This document shows positions 1 through 10,219 of a stretch of DNA of 42,112 nucleotides, piece by piece. Source of the stretch: Pascua guehoae (taxonomy: Eukaryota > Basidiomycota > Tremellomycetes > Trichosporonales > Trichosporonaceae); the NCBI GenBank assembly GCA_001600415.1, contig BCJX01000003.1, positions 2,749,231-2,791,342 on the forward strand, read 5' to 3'. A program made the position numbers and the translations under genes. The notes beneath the pieces were generated by a model, which saw only the letters and a program-made list of their open reading frames with translations, was not told where the DNA came from and ran no database searches. Within the stretch, counting starts at the first letter, position 1; every line of letters starts with the position of its first letter.

Positions 1-1095
1 ATCGACTATCGCCAGATGAATGAGCACATCATCAAGTGGCGATACCCCATCCCTCGCATGGACGATGTCCTCGACAGACTCCGTGCCGGCAAGGTCTTCA
101 CCAAGATCGACCTGCGCTCAGTGTACTACCTTGTACGCATCCGACCAGGCGATGAGTGGAAGACCTCCTTTGTCATGTCCAGAGGGCAATTCGAGTACCT
201 CGTCATGCCATTCGGACTGACCAATGCTGCTGCCTGGTTCCAAAACCTCATCAATGAGGCTATCGGCAGTGAGCTCCTGGACAGGTGNACCGTCGGATAC
301 CTAGACGACATCCTGGTCCATTCCCACTCACGCGAGGACAACATCAGAGACACCAAAGAGGTCCTCGAGCGACTCCGCGCGCACTGTCTCTTCGCAAAGG
401 CTGAGAAGTGCGAATTCTTCACCGACCGGACACGTTTCCTCGGATTCATGGTAGGCCACGGTGAGCTTGGCATGACACCCGACAAAGTCGCCGCCATCCT
501 CGACTGGCCCGTCCCAACCACGATCCGACACGTCCGCTCCTTCCTTGGCTTCTGCAACTTCTACCGNCGGTTCATCCACAACTACGCGAAAGTCGCACTC
601 GCGCTGCACTGCCTCATGCAGCAAGGGCGCGCTTGGCGTTGGACCGAAGAAGAGCAGAAAGCCTTCGACTTCCTCAAGCACTGCTTCACTGTCGCCCCAG
701 TGTTGAGGATGTTCGACCCCCTGCGCCAGCTGTTCATTGAAGCTGACGCATCCGACTTCGCCATCGCTGCTGTCCTTTCCCAGCACGACGATGACGGCCA
801 CCTCCTTCCCATTGCGTTCTTCTCCCGAAAGCTCACTCCATCTGAGCTCAACTACAAGACGCATGACAAGGAGATGCTTGCAATCGTTGCAGCCTTCAAG
901 CAGTGGTGCCACTACCTTGCATATGCCCATGACACTCAAGTGTTTACCGACCACCACAACCTTGAGTACTTCCTCACCGCGAGATCGTGGAATCGGCGTC
1001 AAAACTGGTACATCGAGCTGCTCATGCNCTTTGACTTCTCCATCAGGTGGAAGAAGGGCTCGCAGATGGTAAAGCCTGATGCCCTTTCACACTGA
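1..1095 (+). pseudogene. Gy1 pol: reverse transcriptase and RNase H (partial)
   Basis: The frame is open from base 1, so the gene is cut by the window edge. It contains the gypsy reverse transcriptase core ([13 protein letters not shown], then YLDDIL at about 300-317, the catalytic Asp pair) and the Ty3-type RNase H that begins [16 protein letters not shown], with the later [14 protein letters not shown] and FTDHHNLEYF segments. The frame ends at TGA 1093-1095 exactly where this family normally reads DALSRR: the two Arg codons appear as CAC TGA, the products expected from CGC CGA by CpG transitions. Ambiguous bases at 288, 567 and 1028 leave single codons undefined. The rest of pol continues in the next frame, so an indel near 1096-1115 must also be present. 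Apart from these lesions the protein is close to functional. Confidence 0.9.
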
Positions 1096-2887
1096 CATGA
1101 CCTTCAGCNGCACAAAGGCAAAAGAGGCTGAACCCCAGTTGTTCTTTGACCCTGATCGAGTCGAAACCCCTCCCCCTGTTGTCGCTACCATGGCTCACAC
1201 CCGAAGTGACACCAGAAAAGAGGCCGCGAGCATCCCCCTGGAACAAGAGCTTGACCTCGAACCCATCCCCGAGGTCGAGTCAGAACCGGAGAACGTCGAT
1301 GCTCCCCCCGAGCAGGGGGATGACGATGACGGACCTGATGACTACCCTCCTCACTCCGACATTGTCAAATGGCTGCGCAGAGCCCAAGACAACGATGAGC
1401 ACTGTCAACAGCTGATCCATGCTCTGCAGCATCCTGAGGAGACCCCTCCGGATGACCTGGCAGATGACCTTGAGTTCTTCTCAGTGCACAATGGGCTACT
1501 CTTCTTCGCCAACCTCCTATTTGTGCCCGAGGACCATCAACTCAAACTCAACATCGTCTACCAGGCTCATAATGTTCCCATGGCTGGCCACCCTGGCAGT
1601 GCAAAAACTCTTGCTGCCATCAGCCATTACTTCTACTTCCCCGTGATGAGCAAGTTCATCAATGCCTACTGCACCGGCTGTCACACCTGCAACTGGGACA
1701 AGCCCTGGCACCAGCGGCAGTTTGGACCTCTGCAACCGCTCCCCATTCTGTTGTGTCCCATGAGCTCCCTTGCCATGGACGCTTTGACAAAGCTTCCACC
1801 TGATGAGAATGGTAATGACGCCATCATGTTCTGGGTCTGCCGTCTCACCAAGTTTGGAATCTTCGTCCCTTTTACGGAAAAGGGCTTCACCGCGGAAGAC
1901 CTGGTCGACCTGATGATCACGCATGTCTTCTCCATATATGGCATGCCTCTGGATATCGTCTCCGACCGGGGCCCCCTCAACGCGTCGCGTTACACCCATG
2001 CCTTCTTTGATGCGCTCGGCACCAAGTCTGCCTTGTCCACGGCCTGGCACCCGCAGACCGACGGACAAACCGAGCGCCTCATTCAGATTATCATTCACTA
2101 TCTGCGGCACCACGTCAACGCGACGTACATGGACTGGAAGCGCCTCTTGCCGATTGCCGCATTCGCCTACAATAATGCGATTCAATCGTCTACCAAGGTC
2201 TCCCCGTTCTTCGCCCTCCACGGTTTCAACCCCGTGGACCCCACGACCCCGGTGCGTCCGGCCAACGTCCCGGCTGCGCAACGCCGCCTCGATGAGATTG
2301 CAACTCTCCGCGAGACCCTCAAGGAGAACATCAAGGCAGCACAAGTGCATCACTCAGAGTTCTATAACCGAAAGGTTAAACCAGCTCCACCCTACAAGGA
2401 GGGCGACCTTGTCTACCTCAAGCGCAAGAACATCACGTCACTCCGACCGTTGTTCAAGCTTGACCGTGTCGCCCTCGGCCCCTACAAGATCCTCGCCCCG
2501 ACCAAGTCACCTTTGGCGTGGGTGATCGATCTTCCTCCCAAGCTGAAGCGACTGCACCCCGTCTTCCACGTGCAGTTGTTCCGCCCGGCCAAACCGCCCT
2601 TGCCTGGCCAACGTCAGGAGCCCGAACCAGCCATCCATGTCGACGGTGAACCCGAGTGGTACGTCGACAAGGTCCTCGACTCTCAGTATGACGAAGAAAA
2701 CGAGGAGGATAAGTATTGGTACCTTATCCATTGGCGTGGCTTCCCCGACTACGAAGACTCATGGGAACCGTACCGCAACATCAAGGATGTGGGCATCTTC
2801 CGTGAGTTCTACAAGGCCAACAAGGACAACCCGGAGCATTTCTTCCCCCCTGTTCCCGCTCCAAAGCGACGGCGCAAGCGTCGCTGA
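1079..2887 (+). pseudogene. Gy1 pol: integrase and chromodomain
   Basis: This 602-codon frame is the continuation of Gy1 pol after a frameshift; the ATG at 1079 lies in the overlap and is probably not a real start. After an acidic linker it has the integrase zinc-binding region (AGHPG, then CTGCHTC), the DDE core (Asp in LAMDALTK, Asp in VSDRGP, Glu in DGQTER), a GDLVYL barrel segment, and a C-terminal chromodomain (WYLIHWRGFPDYEDSWEP) near residues 535-580. Chromodomain integrases direct insertion to modified chromatin in related chromoviruses. The C-terminus is Lys/Arg-rich and ends at TGA 2885-2887. The frame is intact internally, which suggests a young copy. Confidence 0.88.
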
Positions 2888-2997
2888 ACAAANGAAACCC
2901 GGCAAACCGATCCAACGAAATGACTTACCTCACCCCGATCCTGTCGACGCTGTCGANATCGATAAACGAGGCCCGTCGGGACTTCGGCCCCTCTGTC

Positions 2998-3007
2998 AGG
3001 GGGGCAG
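2998..3007 (+). other. Polypurine tract of Gy1
   Basis: AGGGGGGCAG lies directly before the TGTCAC start of the 3' LTR. This is the expected position of the plus-strand primer. The same tract precedes the LTR of the second copy (30867-30876). The 110 bases between the pol stop and here show nothing else recognisable. Confidence 0.75.
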
Positions 3008-3625
3008 TGTCACGATCTGGACNACTTAGTCGTTTCTACGCGGTGTTGAAATCACATGACCGACAATCACGTGACGTCACGATCGCCACCCGCANGGTTC
3101 GGTTCGCCACTCGAGACAACAAGCGACAAGAAATCANGCACGTCGCCTTGACAGCACACAATACACGCTTCACGACGCCTTGCGAAGCACACACGCCGTA
3201 CTGTCGCCCGTGCATGTCGGCGCTACTACTAGAGGCTCTACCACCGACCCAGAGCGCCACGCTTGTAGACCAGGCCTAACTCCGTATCCCCCGCGCAGCT
3301 CCTGCTCGTACGCTCACTAGGGTACTTAGTTCAGCGCCGTCCGTAGTTTGTATCTCCAAGCCATGCAACTACAAGTCTAGTCTCGACAACCAGTTGCCTT
3401 GGCACTTGCTCCCTCCGACACCTCCGCGGCGCCACCTCCGTCTCCGCTCCGTCCTTCCGTCCTTCCACGTCCCCCTCCGCGTGCATGTCACAGCAACCCC
3501 CTGGCCCCGGCGCCTTCCTCTAGGTCGTCAATCCCGTGAGTCCGACGCCGTCTTGCAGGACGAGACGGAGTCGCGGTGCTAGGTTTGTGTTCGGTTCCCA
3601 AGCCTTCACCATTCAGCTTGTGACA
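3008..3625 (+). repeat. 3' LTR of Gy1, 618 bases
   Basis: It starts TGTCACGA and ends GTGACA, giving a perfect 6-base terminal inverted repeat. The copy at 30877-31494 has exactly the same length (618) and aligns throughout, which fixes both ends. The other copy has a clear TATA-like ggtatatag where this copy has ggtacttag (about 3320), so this LTR may be a weaker promoter. It contains three ambiguous bases (3023, 3095, 3137). Confidence 0.93.
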
Positions 3626-3703
3626 TCGGTGGTGCCGAGGCCCGAGAAACAGGTCAGATTTGTGGAAGAAGAAGGGCGGCTGAGAGACTCTAGTAGCTTC
3701 TGA
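3626..3703 (+). pseudogene. C-terminal remnant of A1 pol
   Basis: Only the last two dozen or so codons remain, ending at TGA 3701-3703. They match the end of A2 pol (stop at 21114-21116), including the shared ending RDSSSF. The rest was separated by the Gy1 insertion and lies outside the window. Bases 3704-3927 hold no gene I can support. Confidence 0.8.
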
Positions 3704-3927
3704 TCCGCCATAGGCTGAAGAGAAGGAGGCCAGTGCATGAGGAAGGGAATACAGGAGGCCCGTGCTACGGGGTCCGAGGACGGACCATTAAGAAATTGGG
3801 GAGAAAAGAGGAGTCGTGGACCAACAAGGGAAGAGACTCGACCGAGTCCGACAGAAGAGGGGAAAGAGATAAAAGGAGAAGAAAGAGACTTGAGAAAACG
3901 GACAGACACCCCACAAGTCCAGCTCGG

Positions 3928-4918
3928 ATGACGAACGACTGGAGCGCCCAGAACCCAGACCTTTCTGCCCTCACCATCCAATCGCCGACAGGGCAGCGCG
4001 CGACCATGACGGTGGAGAACCACAACCCGTTTGAGGGAGTTGGGTTTGAAGGAGAAGGCGTGAGTCCCAAAGACAACCAGAGGGAGAAAGGGGGTTGATA
4101 ATGGGAAGAATCAAAGCACGACCGACGTTCATATGAGCACAACGGAGCCGGCCACGGGTGCTACGATGGCAACCGCCAACCAGTCGCCGAGAGACGTTGA
4201 CGCGGTGGCGCACATCTTCTCACATGCCAACTCCGAGTCCAGCTGCCAACCGAGTGTCGCCGACAATGTGTCCAACGCCGGCACCAGCCACTCCGAGGCG
4301 GACAGCTTGCTGGGAGACTCGTTTTGGGGTGTGGCACAGAGAACGACAAGCTGCGGGTTCTGCGGAGAGGAGCATGACCTGTCCGGCTTCATGTTCGGCC
4401 TGCGGCGATTCCCTTGCATTGTTGTATGATGGATTGAGATGATTTGGGGCCAGGAGAGGTTCTTCTACGCTGAGAAGGGTGCATTCTGGTTCTACAACAG
4501 CCAGAAGCAGGAGATGATCCACCGATACGAAGAAGAGCTACCCGTGGTAGTGTGGATACGTTTTGAGCTGTACATGTGGGAAAACAAGTACCCATGCCTG
4601 CAAGGTCAGGCCAGTCGCCTCCTTGGGCACAACAACAAGCTCCACTCGGTCTTCAACACGAGCCCGACTCACAAAGTCCAAGACATCCTCCAACGTGCGG
4701 TCGCGACGCATAACGAGCTCAAGAATGTGTCCGAGGCCGAGCAGAAACGTATGGCGACCATGCTACTCTGCAAGGGCTGGAACGTGACACACCAGGTCCA
4801 CCGCATCCCGCACCTCACCCCGAATGGCAGGTTCTGTGCTAAACCCGAGCACCGCCTGGGGGTTGCTGGACCGTCCTCCGGATTTGCTCGTCATACGCCC
4901 AAGTATGTCCACAAGTAG
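3928..4918 (+). CDS. Plus-strand accessory gene of A1 with a probable intron and an in-frame TGA
   Basis: I do not recognise the family. The model is exon 1 at 3928-4059 (44 codons), a 49-base intron at 4060-4108 (GTGAGT to AAG), and exon 2 at 4109-4918 (270 codons including the stop). Both exons are phase 0. Exon 2 is interrupted by TGA at 4427-4429 and reads on in the same frame for 162 more codons. A2 has the same lengths, the same frame and the same TGA, inside a 214-base block with no difference between copies. The N-terminal half is Ser/Thr/Asn-rich and has a CGFC motif followed by FPC just before the TGA. The second half is mixed, aromatic and basic, and could be a separate 159-residue protein starting at 4439. 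The gene lies about 225 bases after the pol stop in the same orientation. No function is assigned. The intron is moderately supported; A2 has lost its donor. Confidence 0.55.
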
Positions 4919-5156
4919 TGGATAGTTGACGATGCAAAGGATCAGAAAAGGAGAGCACCAAGTGTCAAGGATGAAAAGGAGGCGGCGAGAGACGGGGACA
5001 GAGTCACGTGGCAGGCACGTGGAGGACAGAAACCAAGGGATCAAAGCGGCCCGAGACTCGGAAATGGATACTTGCAGTGCATAGGCAAGGGCAGTAGGTG
5101 ATACAGCATGAACAGATATGCAAAGTATGATACAACAGGAGGAAGTGAAGAGATGT
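4919..5156. other. Convergent intergenic spacer in A1
   Basis: These 238 bases lie between the stop of the plus-strand accessory gene and the stop of the minus-strand three-exon gene. It probably holds the 3' ends of both transcripts. I see no gene, and no poly(A) signal that I would defend. Confidence 0.5.
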
Positions 5157-7689
5157 TTACAAAGGGCGGCTATGACGATAGCCCGGGAGAGAGTCTTGGC
5201 CGAGCAGAGTGCTGGGGTGGGCCCAAGTGGAGCGCCCAGGGGCGGGCTGGTTGGTGGGAGGCTTGTTAGCCGGAGGTAGAGCAATTTGAGCCGCGGCGTT
5301 GCCCCCGGGAGGCGCGACAGGGGGTGCAGGTGACAACATGTACGATTTATGCTGGCGACATTTCTCAGCCTCTGCTTCAGCCTTAGCCTTGGTTGCCTCG
5401 GCCTCAGCTTTGGCAACCGCGGCCTTAGCGGCCTCAGCTTCTGCTTTAGCTACGGCCGCCTCCGCTTTGGCCTTGTCGGCCTCGGCCTCGGCCTTTGCCT
5501 TGGCATCAGCGTCGGCCTTGGCTTTGGCTTCAGCCTCAGCCTCGGCTTTAGCCTTGGCGTTGGCCTCGGCCTTGGCCTTGGCATTGGCCTCAGCTTTGGC
5601 TTTAGCGTCGGCTTCTTGTTGGTGGGCCACTGCAGCATTGAGCTCTCGAGCGAGGTTCGGAGGCAGGAGAGGGTGTGCAGCGGCGCAGAAACGGTGATGG
5701 GTAAACTCACGCCCTTCTTGGGCAAGGCTGTACGATGGGAGCATGATGGCCAAGTAAAGTGAGGCCACAGAGTCTGAGAAATCGAGAGGGCCGTTAGGCG
5801 AGGTGAGGGCCAGAACCGTGTCTTGGATCACAATCTCGGCCTCCTGTCCAGCTGGAAGCAACTGGCGCAGGCCCTCAAGGAGTGCGAGCCGGGTGCCGGA
5901 GTCGACAGCTTGGAGTCGAAGGATAAAGTTCGACAGGGCCGTAATCGGGTTGCTGATGTTCCCGGGTCCGAGCCTTTCATGCTTTTCCGTGAGGACATTG
6001 TAGAGGTCTAGCAGAGATTGAGCCGACCGCTGTGGCGGCTGTTGCTGGGGTTGGCTGGGCTGAACGGGGTCAGCTGGGTCGACTGGATGAGGAAAGAGGG
6101 CTTGAATGAAGGGGTCGTCACCTCCTATCTCTTCAATCGATGCAAGACCAAAGGCCTTGAGGATGTCTGCTGGCGGGTACAGCATGGATTTCATCATGGG
6201 CAGATGCACAAAACAGCCACCGTAATTGACCCAGTCCTTGACACCTCCCTCATTGATAACCGCGATAGCACGGTCACCCGAGGGGCCAGCACCCTTGATC
6301 GAATAAAGATGGGAGGATGCATTCGTGCCTTCCGAGTACGAGCTACTGACCAAAGTGAGGCCCGGACCGAGACCCGAGGTGGTGCCAGTGGCTGCGCCCT
6401 TGCTGGGCTGAAAGCCGGTCTTGGGTGTGGGACGGGGGGCGGGCTGGTTGGTGCCGGCAGCGGGCGTCTTAGTGGGGCCGGGAGTCGCAGCAGTGTGGCC
6501 CCCCGGGTGTGCGGCGGGGGCGGGGGGATCGAGAACCTGCCCGGGAAAGATCGCCGATCCGCCCTTAGCAGACCACCACTCCCGCTTGGAGGCACCCCAC
6601 ATTGGGCCCTCGACTGCCTCGAACCATTGATGGAGCTCGCGACGAGGAGTGGTGCGACCCTCCATGTGGTCATCGTTGTCGTCGTCGCCATCATCCCTCC
6701 CAGTCTTGTCAAGCTTCTCCGTAAAGCCAAAGTGGTCGGAGAAGAAATGACGCTCTCCCCCAAGCTCGACAATCTCAACATGTGGGCCGGGACCAGGCAG
6801 AGTCAGGGCAGGACGATAGGCGAAGGGCGGCGGGCCGAAACGATAAGTGTAGCCCTAGCTGGTACAGGGAGGAGCGCCAGGTGTCCAAGGCGGGAAGCGG
6901 GCGACATCGGCCCATGCAGCGAGCTCGTACGGGCAATCTTCGGGAGGGCGGGGGTAGGCTCGCCAGAGCAACGCCGGCACGAAACCGATGGTGGCAGCCT
7001 CGACAAACTGCATGTGATGGTCGATGAACTGGGCGTATGCTGGCACACTTGGGGAATCCCAGACACCCGCACCGGCACCCATCAACCGCGCCAAGATATC
7101 CGAGATCTCCGCGAGCATGGCCAACTTGTGCTCATTGTGGGAAGGCGTAAACGAGCAATCGTCTGGGCATTGGATGCAGTGATCCGGGTCAATCGCCTTG
7201 TTGAATGGGCAGCTGACTTTCTTGGACATGCACCTCCGACAACGCGACATGCCGGAGAGGAACTGGTAGCCCGGGAATGTTTCCTGATGGGGTCAATTCG
7301 AGGGTTGGGAGTAGGACGCCAGAGAAAGGATCCAGTGTACTGGAAAGGCAGGTGGGGACTAACCCGAAGTTTGGCATCTAGCTCTCCTGGTGTCATGTCT
7401 CCTTCCGGCAACCGAACTGCAGAGCCCTTGGGGCGACCCTTCCTCCTGACGTGCGTGTCACCCTAAGGAAAAGAACAGTCAGAACAGGATCAAGGCAAGG
7501 ATGAGAGAGGAGAGAAGAGTAGCTTACAGGCTTCGGGGCTGGAGCAGGGGCTGGAGCGGGGGCTGGAGCAGGAGCCAGACCTGGGGCCGGAGCTGGATTG
7601 GGCGGGTTGGCAGTGGCATTTCCGCCGCCTCGACCACCACCTCGGCCGGCTCCTCCTCGACCACCATGGCCACTTCGCTGAGGAGGCAT
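5157..7689 (-). CDS. Antisense three-exon gene: AT-hook, six-Cys cluster, Ala/Lys/Glu coiled coil (A1)
   Basis: The model is exon 1 at 7689-7528, intron 65 bases (GTAAGC to TTAG), exon 2 at 7462-7364, intron 80 bases (GTTAGT to TCAG), exon 3 at 7283-5157; all junctions are phase 0 and the total is 795 codons. Exon 1 is Gly/Arg then Pro/Ala-rich. Exon 2 carries an AT-hook-like RKGRPKG (residues about 61-67). Exon 3 has Cys at 102, 105, 112, 123, 126 and 130 (CX2CX6CX10CX2CX3C), resembling a fungal zinc cluster with a shortened last loop. There follow a Trp-rich middle, a Pro/Thr-rich linker and a helical Ala/Lys/Glu repeat (about residues 642-727). One in-frame TAG at 6855-6857 (codon 230) is absent from A2. 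The start was chosen because a pyrimidine-rich leader precedes it and A2 shares it. Function is unknown; I infer a nuclear DNA-binding protein. Confidence 0.72.
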
Positions 7690-7800
7690 GGTAGGGCAAA
7701 AAGAACGATTGGGAATGGAGTAAAAGGAGTGTGAGGGCGAACAGAAAGGAAGAGCGGGGAATGACAAGGAGAGTAACGGAGGGAAGTAGAGGGAGGCGAG
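7690..7800 (-). promoter_or_regulatory. CT-rich leader of the antisense three-exon gene
   Basis: On the minus strand the roughly 110 bases before ATG 7689 are strongly pyrimidine-rich with no clear TATA box. CT-rich tracts before the start codon are common in basidiomycete promoters. A2 shows the same character upstream of 24996. The rest of the spacer to 8630 is a 59-base duplication plus unremarkable sequence. Confidence 0.45.
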
Positions 7801-8044
7801 ACGGTGATGGGGGGCTGAGTAGGAGATGGAGAAGCAGGCCAGTCTTATGCTACGCGCAAGACGAGCGGGATGAGAAAGGAGGTAACATGTCGGATGGGAA
7901 ACAAACAAAGGGGCATGGGTGTGATGACAAACGAGTCGACAGAGCATGGTGAGGCTTGGTTGGGGCATGCTCAAATGTGTAACGAGGGGAGCAAGCGAGG
8001 GGTGCGATCAGGTCCCGAGGGACGTGGGACAATAAGGTGATCAT

Positions 8045-8162
8045 GATGGGATGGGTGAATGAGTGATCCACTAGCTGGGAGAGCAGTTCAGTGGAGTGAC
8101 GGTGATGGGATGGGTGAATGAGTGATCCACTAGCTGGGAGAGCAGTTCAGTGGAGTGACGGT
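8045..8162. repeat. 59-base tandem duplication in A1
   Basis: A 59-base unit beginning gatgggatggg is present twice in direct succession with almost no difference. A2 has a single, diverged counterpart near 25355-25415, so the duplication is recent and specific to A1. It lies in the spacer between the two antisense genes. Confidence 0.85.
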
Positions 8163-8630
8163 GATGGGCAGGTGAGGATCAGGAAGAGCAGGAGACAACC
8201 TAAGAAGAATGTTACAGGTCTCGTGCGATGATTGACAGGACTAAGGGGAAGCGGCTGTGGTGGGAGGTGAACTAGTGAGGCAGGGGGACGAGACTCTGGG
8301 CAGATCTGGTGTGGCGTGCGGGTCAATGCAAGTAAAGGGGGATACTCTGGGCATTGGGCCGCCCCCGACGTCATCCCTCTCCCCCTAAGCACCCCAACCT
8401 TCTGGTGGGTGTGGAACATGTGTCACCAGGTAGAGAAGAAAGGGGAGCTGCCGTCGAAGTGTGCAGAAGGGGGGACAAGGTACAGTATGCATGACAGGAT
8501 ACAGAGACGCATGCAACGAGAGAGAATAGAAGAGCCTATGGACAGGATCTGCGAAGAAGTGGAGAGAGGAAGTGGGGTACAGCTACTTCTGGCGCTTCGG
8601 GTCCCGGGGAGAAGGGTGCTCACCTCTGCC

Positions 8631-10219
8631 TCATTTTGTGTGGGTGGTGGGGCAAGGCCCGCGGAATTTGACCAGCAGGGGGACAGGCCAGGAGGGATTC
8701 TCGGCGCGCAGGACGGCGGATGGACGCTTGTAACTAGCCCACTCCCCTCCCTCTCGGTCCAGGTCTGCATCGCTGGTGGCGTGAAGGTCAAACCAGTCCT
8801 TCCCGTCCTCCCCAATGGTAAAGCATGGGCGGGGGACGTCGAGCTCAGCCAACTCGTGGGTATAAGAGGGGCCGTGGGCCAGGAAACGAGTGGCACGAAT
8901 GAGTTCGAGCCCAACGCCAAAGCGTGCATGGCCGTCTAGGCGGTGGGTAGCTGGGAATGTGTCCCGCAGGCGGGACCAGCCCACGACATGCGCCTTGCGG
9001 GGAGCTATGTTTGCACCATCGTAGAAAGAGCAACAAGTCCCGTGAGAGCCCTTACACTTCTTGCAGGTCGCATTTGGCTTGCTCTTGAGGACCCAATGCC
9101 TAAAGTTACCCTTGCGACAGGGAGGGCAGCCTTCAGCGAAGGGGAGCAGCTCGTACCCTGCACCTGCGTCCGCTTTCTAAGCTAATGAGCATTGGAAAAG
9201 GATTTAGGATGAACAAAGGGCTGTAGAGATGGGGTTATGGGACTCACATAGGGGTCAGTGGGGGGAACCATGATCCCCCTCAAGCTCTTGCAGAGCTCCT
9301 CGTGCTCCTCCCAGGAGAGGTCGCGCCAGCTCCGAGTCTCTCGCCCACTTCCCTCCTGCCCGGCTGGGGGACCGGCGGCGACATCATGAAGATGCCGCTT
9401 GGTGGGGGTGATGGGGAGCGTGGTGGGGAAAAGTGTGGACCCAATTGGCATGGGCGGAGGCATGACAATGGTATGGGAGTTTGGAAAAGGGCCCCGGAGG
9501 TAACCAGCCCAAGGCTCTACTGATGGCCATGCGGTAGATTCCCGAGCCAGCTGGGAGAGGACCTGTGAAGGTCAGAACCCGGGCTGGGGGAGTAGGAGAG
9601 CAGGCGGGCAGGATGCGACTCACGAGGGAGTCATTTGCGACTCTAGCCCAAGCTTTGAAGAACCTCATGGCAAGCGGAGGGAAACAATGGACCAAGCGAG
9701 TCGGAGGAGGATAAAGGAGGCGTGCGCGGTCGAAGATATGGTACCACATGTCCGCCTTCAGAGTCCTGAAGAAGGTGTCAGCCTGCGGTAGAGAAGAGAA
9801 GCTGGCCCAACTGACTCTGCATCGTCGCTGGTCGAGCGGGGGTACACGGTGGCCAGGGCTGGGAGAAGAAAGTGGTGCATCCACCACACCTCGTGCGAGA
9901 CCGCCGCCAAGAAGTGCTCCTTCGAGTCCGGGTCTCGGAGTTCGAGGACAAAGCTGGAACCGACAGCTGGCTGCTTGTATTCGGTCGACTGGCCTTCCAC
10001 CTCTGCACGAGAGGGTGCCTCCAGGAGCTTGTGCCACTCGATGGTCCGAGACATGTCCTCAGCCGGACTAAGTTTGCGGGCCAGGTCCCGAAAGAAGGCG
10101 GCGTTGACGGCATCGGGGCAGGGGTGAAGTAGCTCGGAGATGGCGTCCTTGCCGAGAACCTCTGTGTAACTGATAATGGAGGCAAGAGAGGGATGACTGG
10201 GGTTGATGTTGATGGACAT
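8631..10219 (-). CDS. Antisense four-exon gene with Zn2Cys6-like cluster (A1), intact
   Basis: The model is exons 10219-9848 (372 bases), 9782-9624 (159), 9562-9248 (315) and 9176-8631, with introns of 65, 61 and 71 bases. Donors are GTGTAC, GTGAGT and GTGAGT; acceptors are CGCAG, ACAG and TTAG; intron 2 has a CTGAC branch-like site. All junctions are phase 0 and the frame is open for 463 codons. In A2 exons 1-3 have exactly the same lengths while intron lengths are 64, 62 and 71. Exon 4 carries a CPPC motif at about residues 299-302, then His309 (Cys in A2), Cys320, Cys323 and Cys330/331. The A2 form is CX2CX6CX10CX2CX7C, within the usual range for fungal Zn2Cys6 domains, although here it is central rather than N-terminal. 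I recognise no other domain. I infer a DNA- or nucleic-acid-binding protein encoded antisense to the retroelement. Confidence 0.78.

Larger units (their letters stand above)
1..3625 (+). mobile_element. Ty3/gypsy chromodomain retrotransposon Gy1, 3' part
   Basis: The window opens inside the reverse transcriptase of a gypsy element whose 5' part lies to the left. In order it shows reverse transcriptase, RNase H, integrase, chromodomain, a polypurine tract and a 3' LTR. The LTR end (GTGACA at 3620-3625) abuts the last codons of the pol gene of element A1, so Gy1 was inserted into A1. Comparison with A2, which lacks the insertion, shows the pol text resuming at 3626 (tcggt, against tcgat in A2). 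The left target-site copy is outside the window. A second, older copy of the 3' end lies at 30297-31494. Nine of the eleven ambiguous bases of the window are in this element. Confidence 0.93.

Noticed and set aside
126..1002. Long minus-strand open frames opposite Gy1 pol
   Set aside because: They are mirror frames of a well-conserved GC-rich pol gene, have no domain of their own, and no intron or leader signals.
3394..3582. Short frames inside the Gy1 LTR
   Set aside because: They are not kept in the second LTR copy and lie in R/U5-type sequence.
4427..4429. The conserved TGA as a selenocysteine codon
   Set aside because: Basidiomycetes generally lack selenoproteins and no supporting element can be shown. 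Readthrough, two separate proteins or shared decay are simpler.
5299..5762. Plus-strand Ala/Ser- and Leu/Gly-rich frames
   Set aside because: They are shadows of the Ala/Lys/Glu repeat of the minus-strand three-exon gene.
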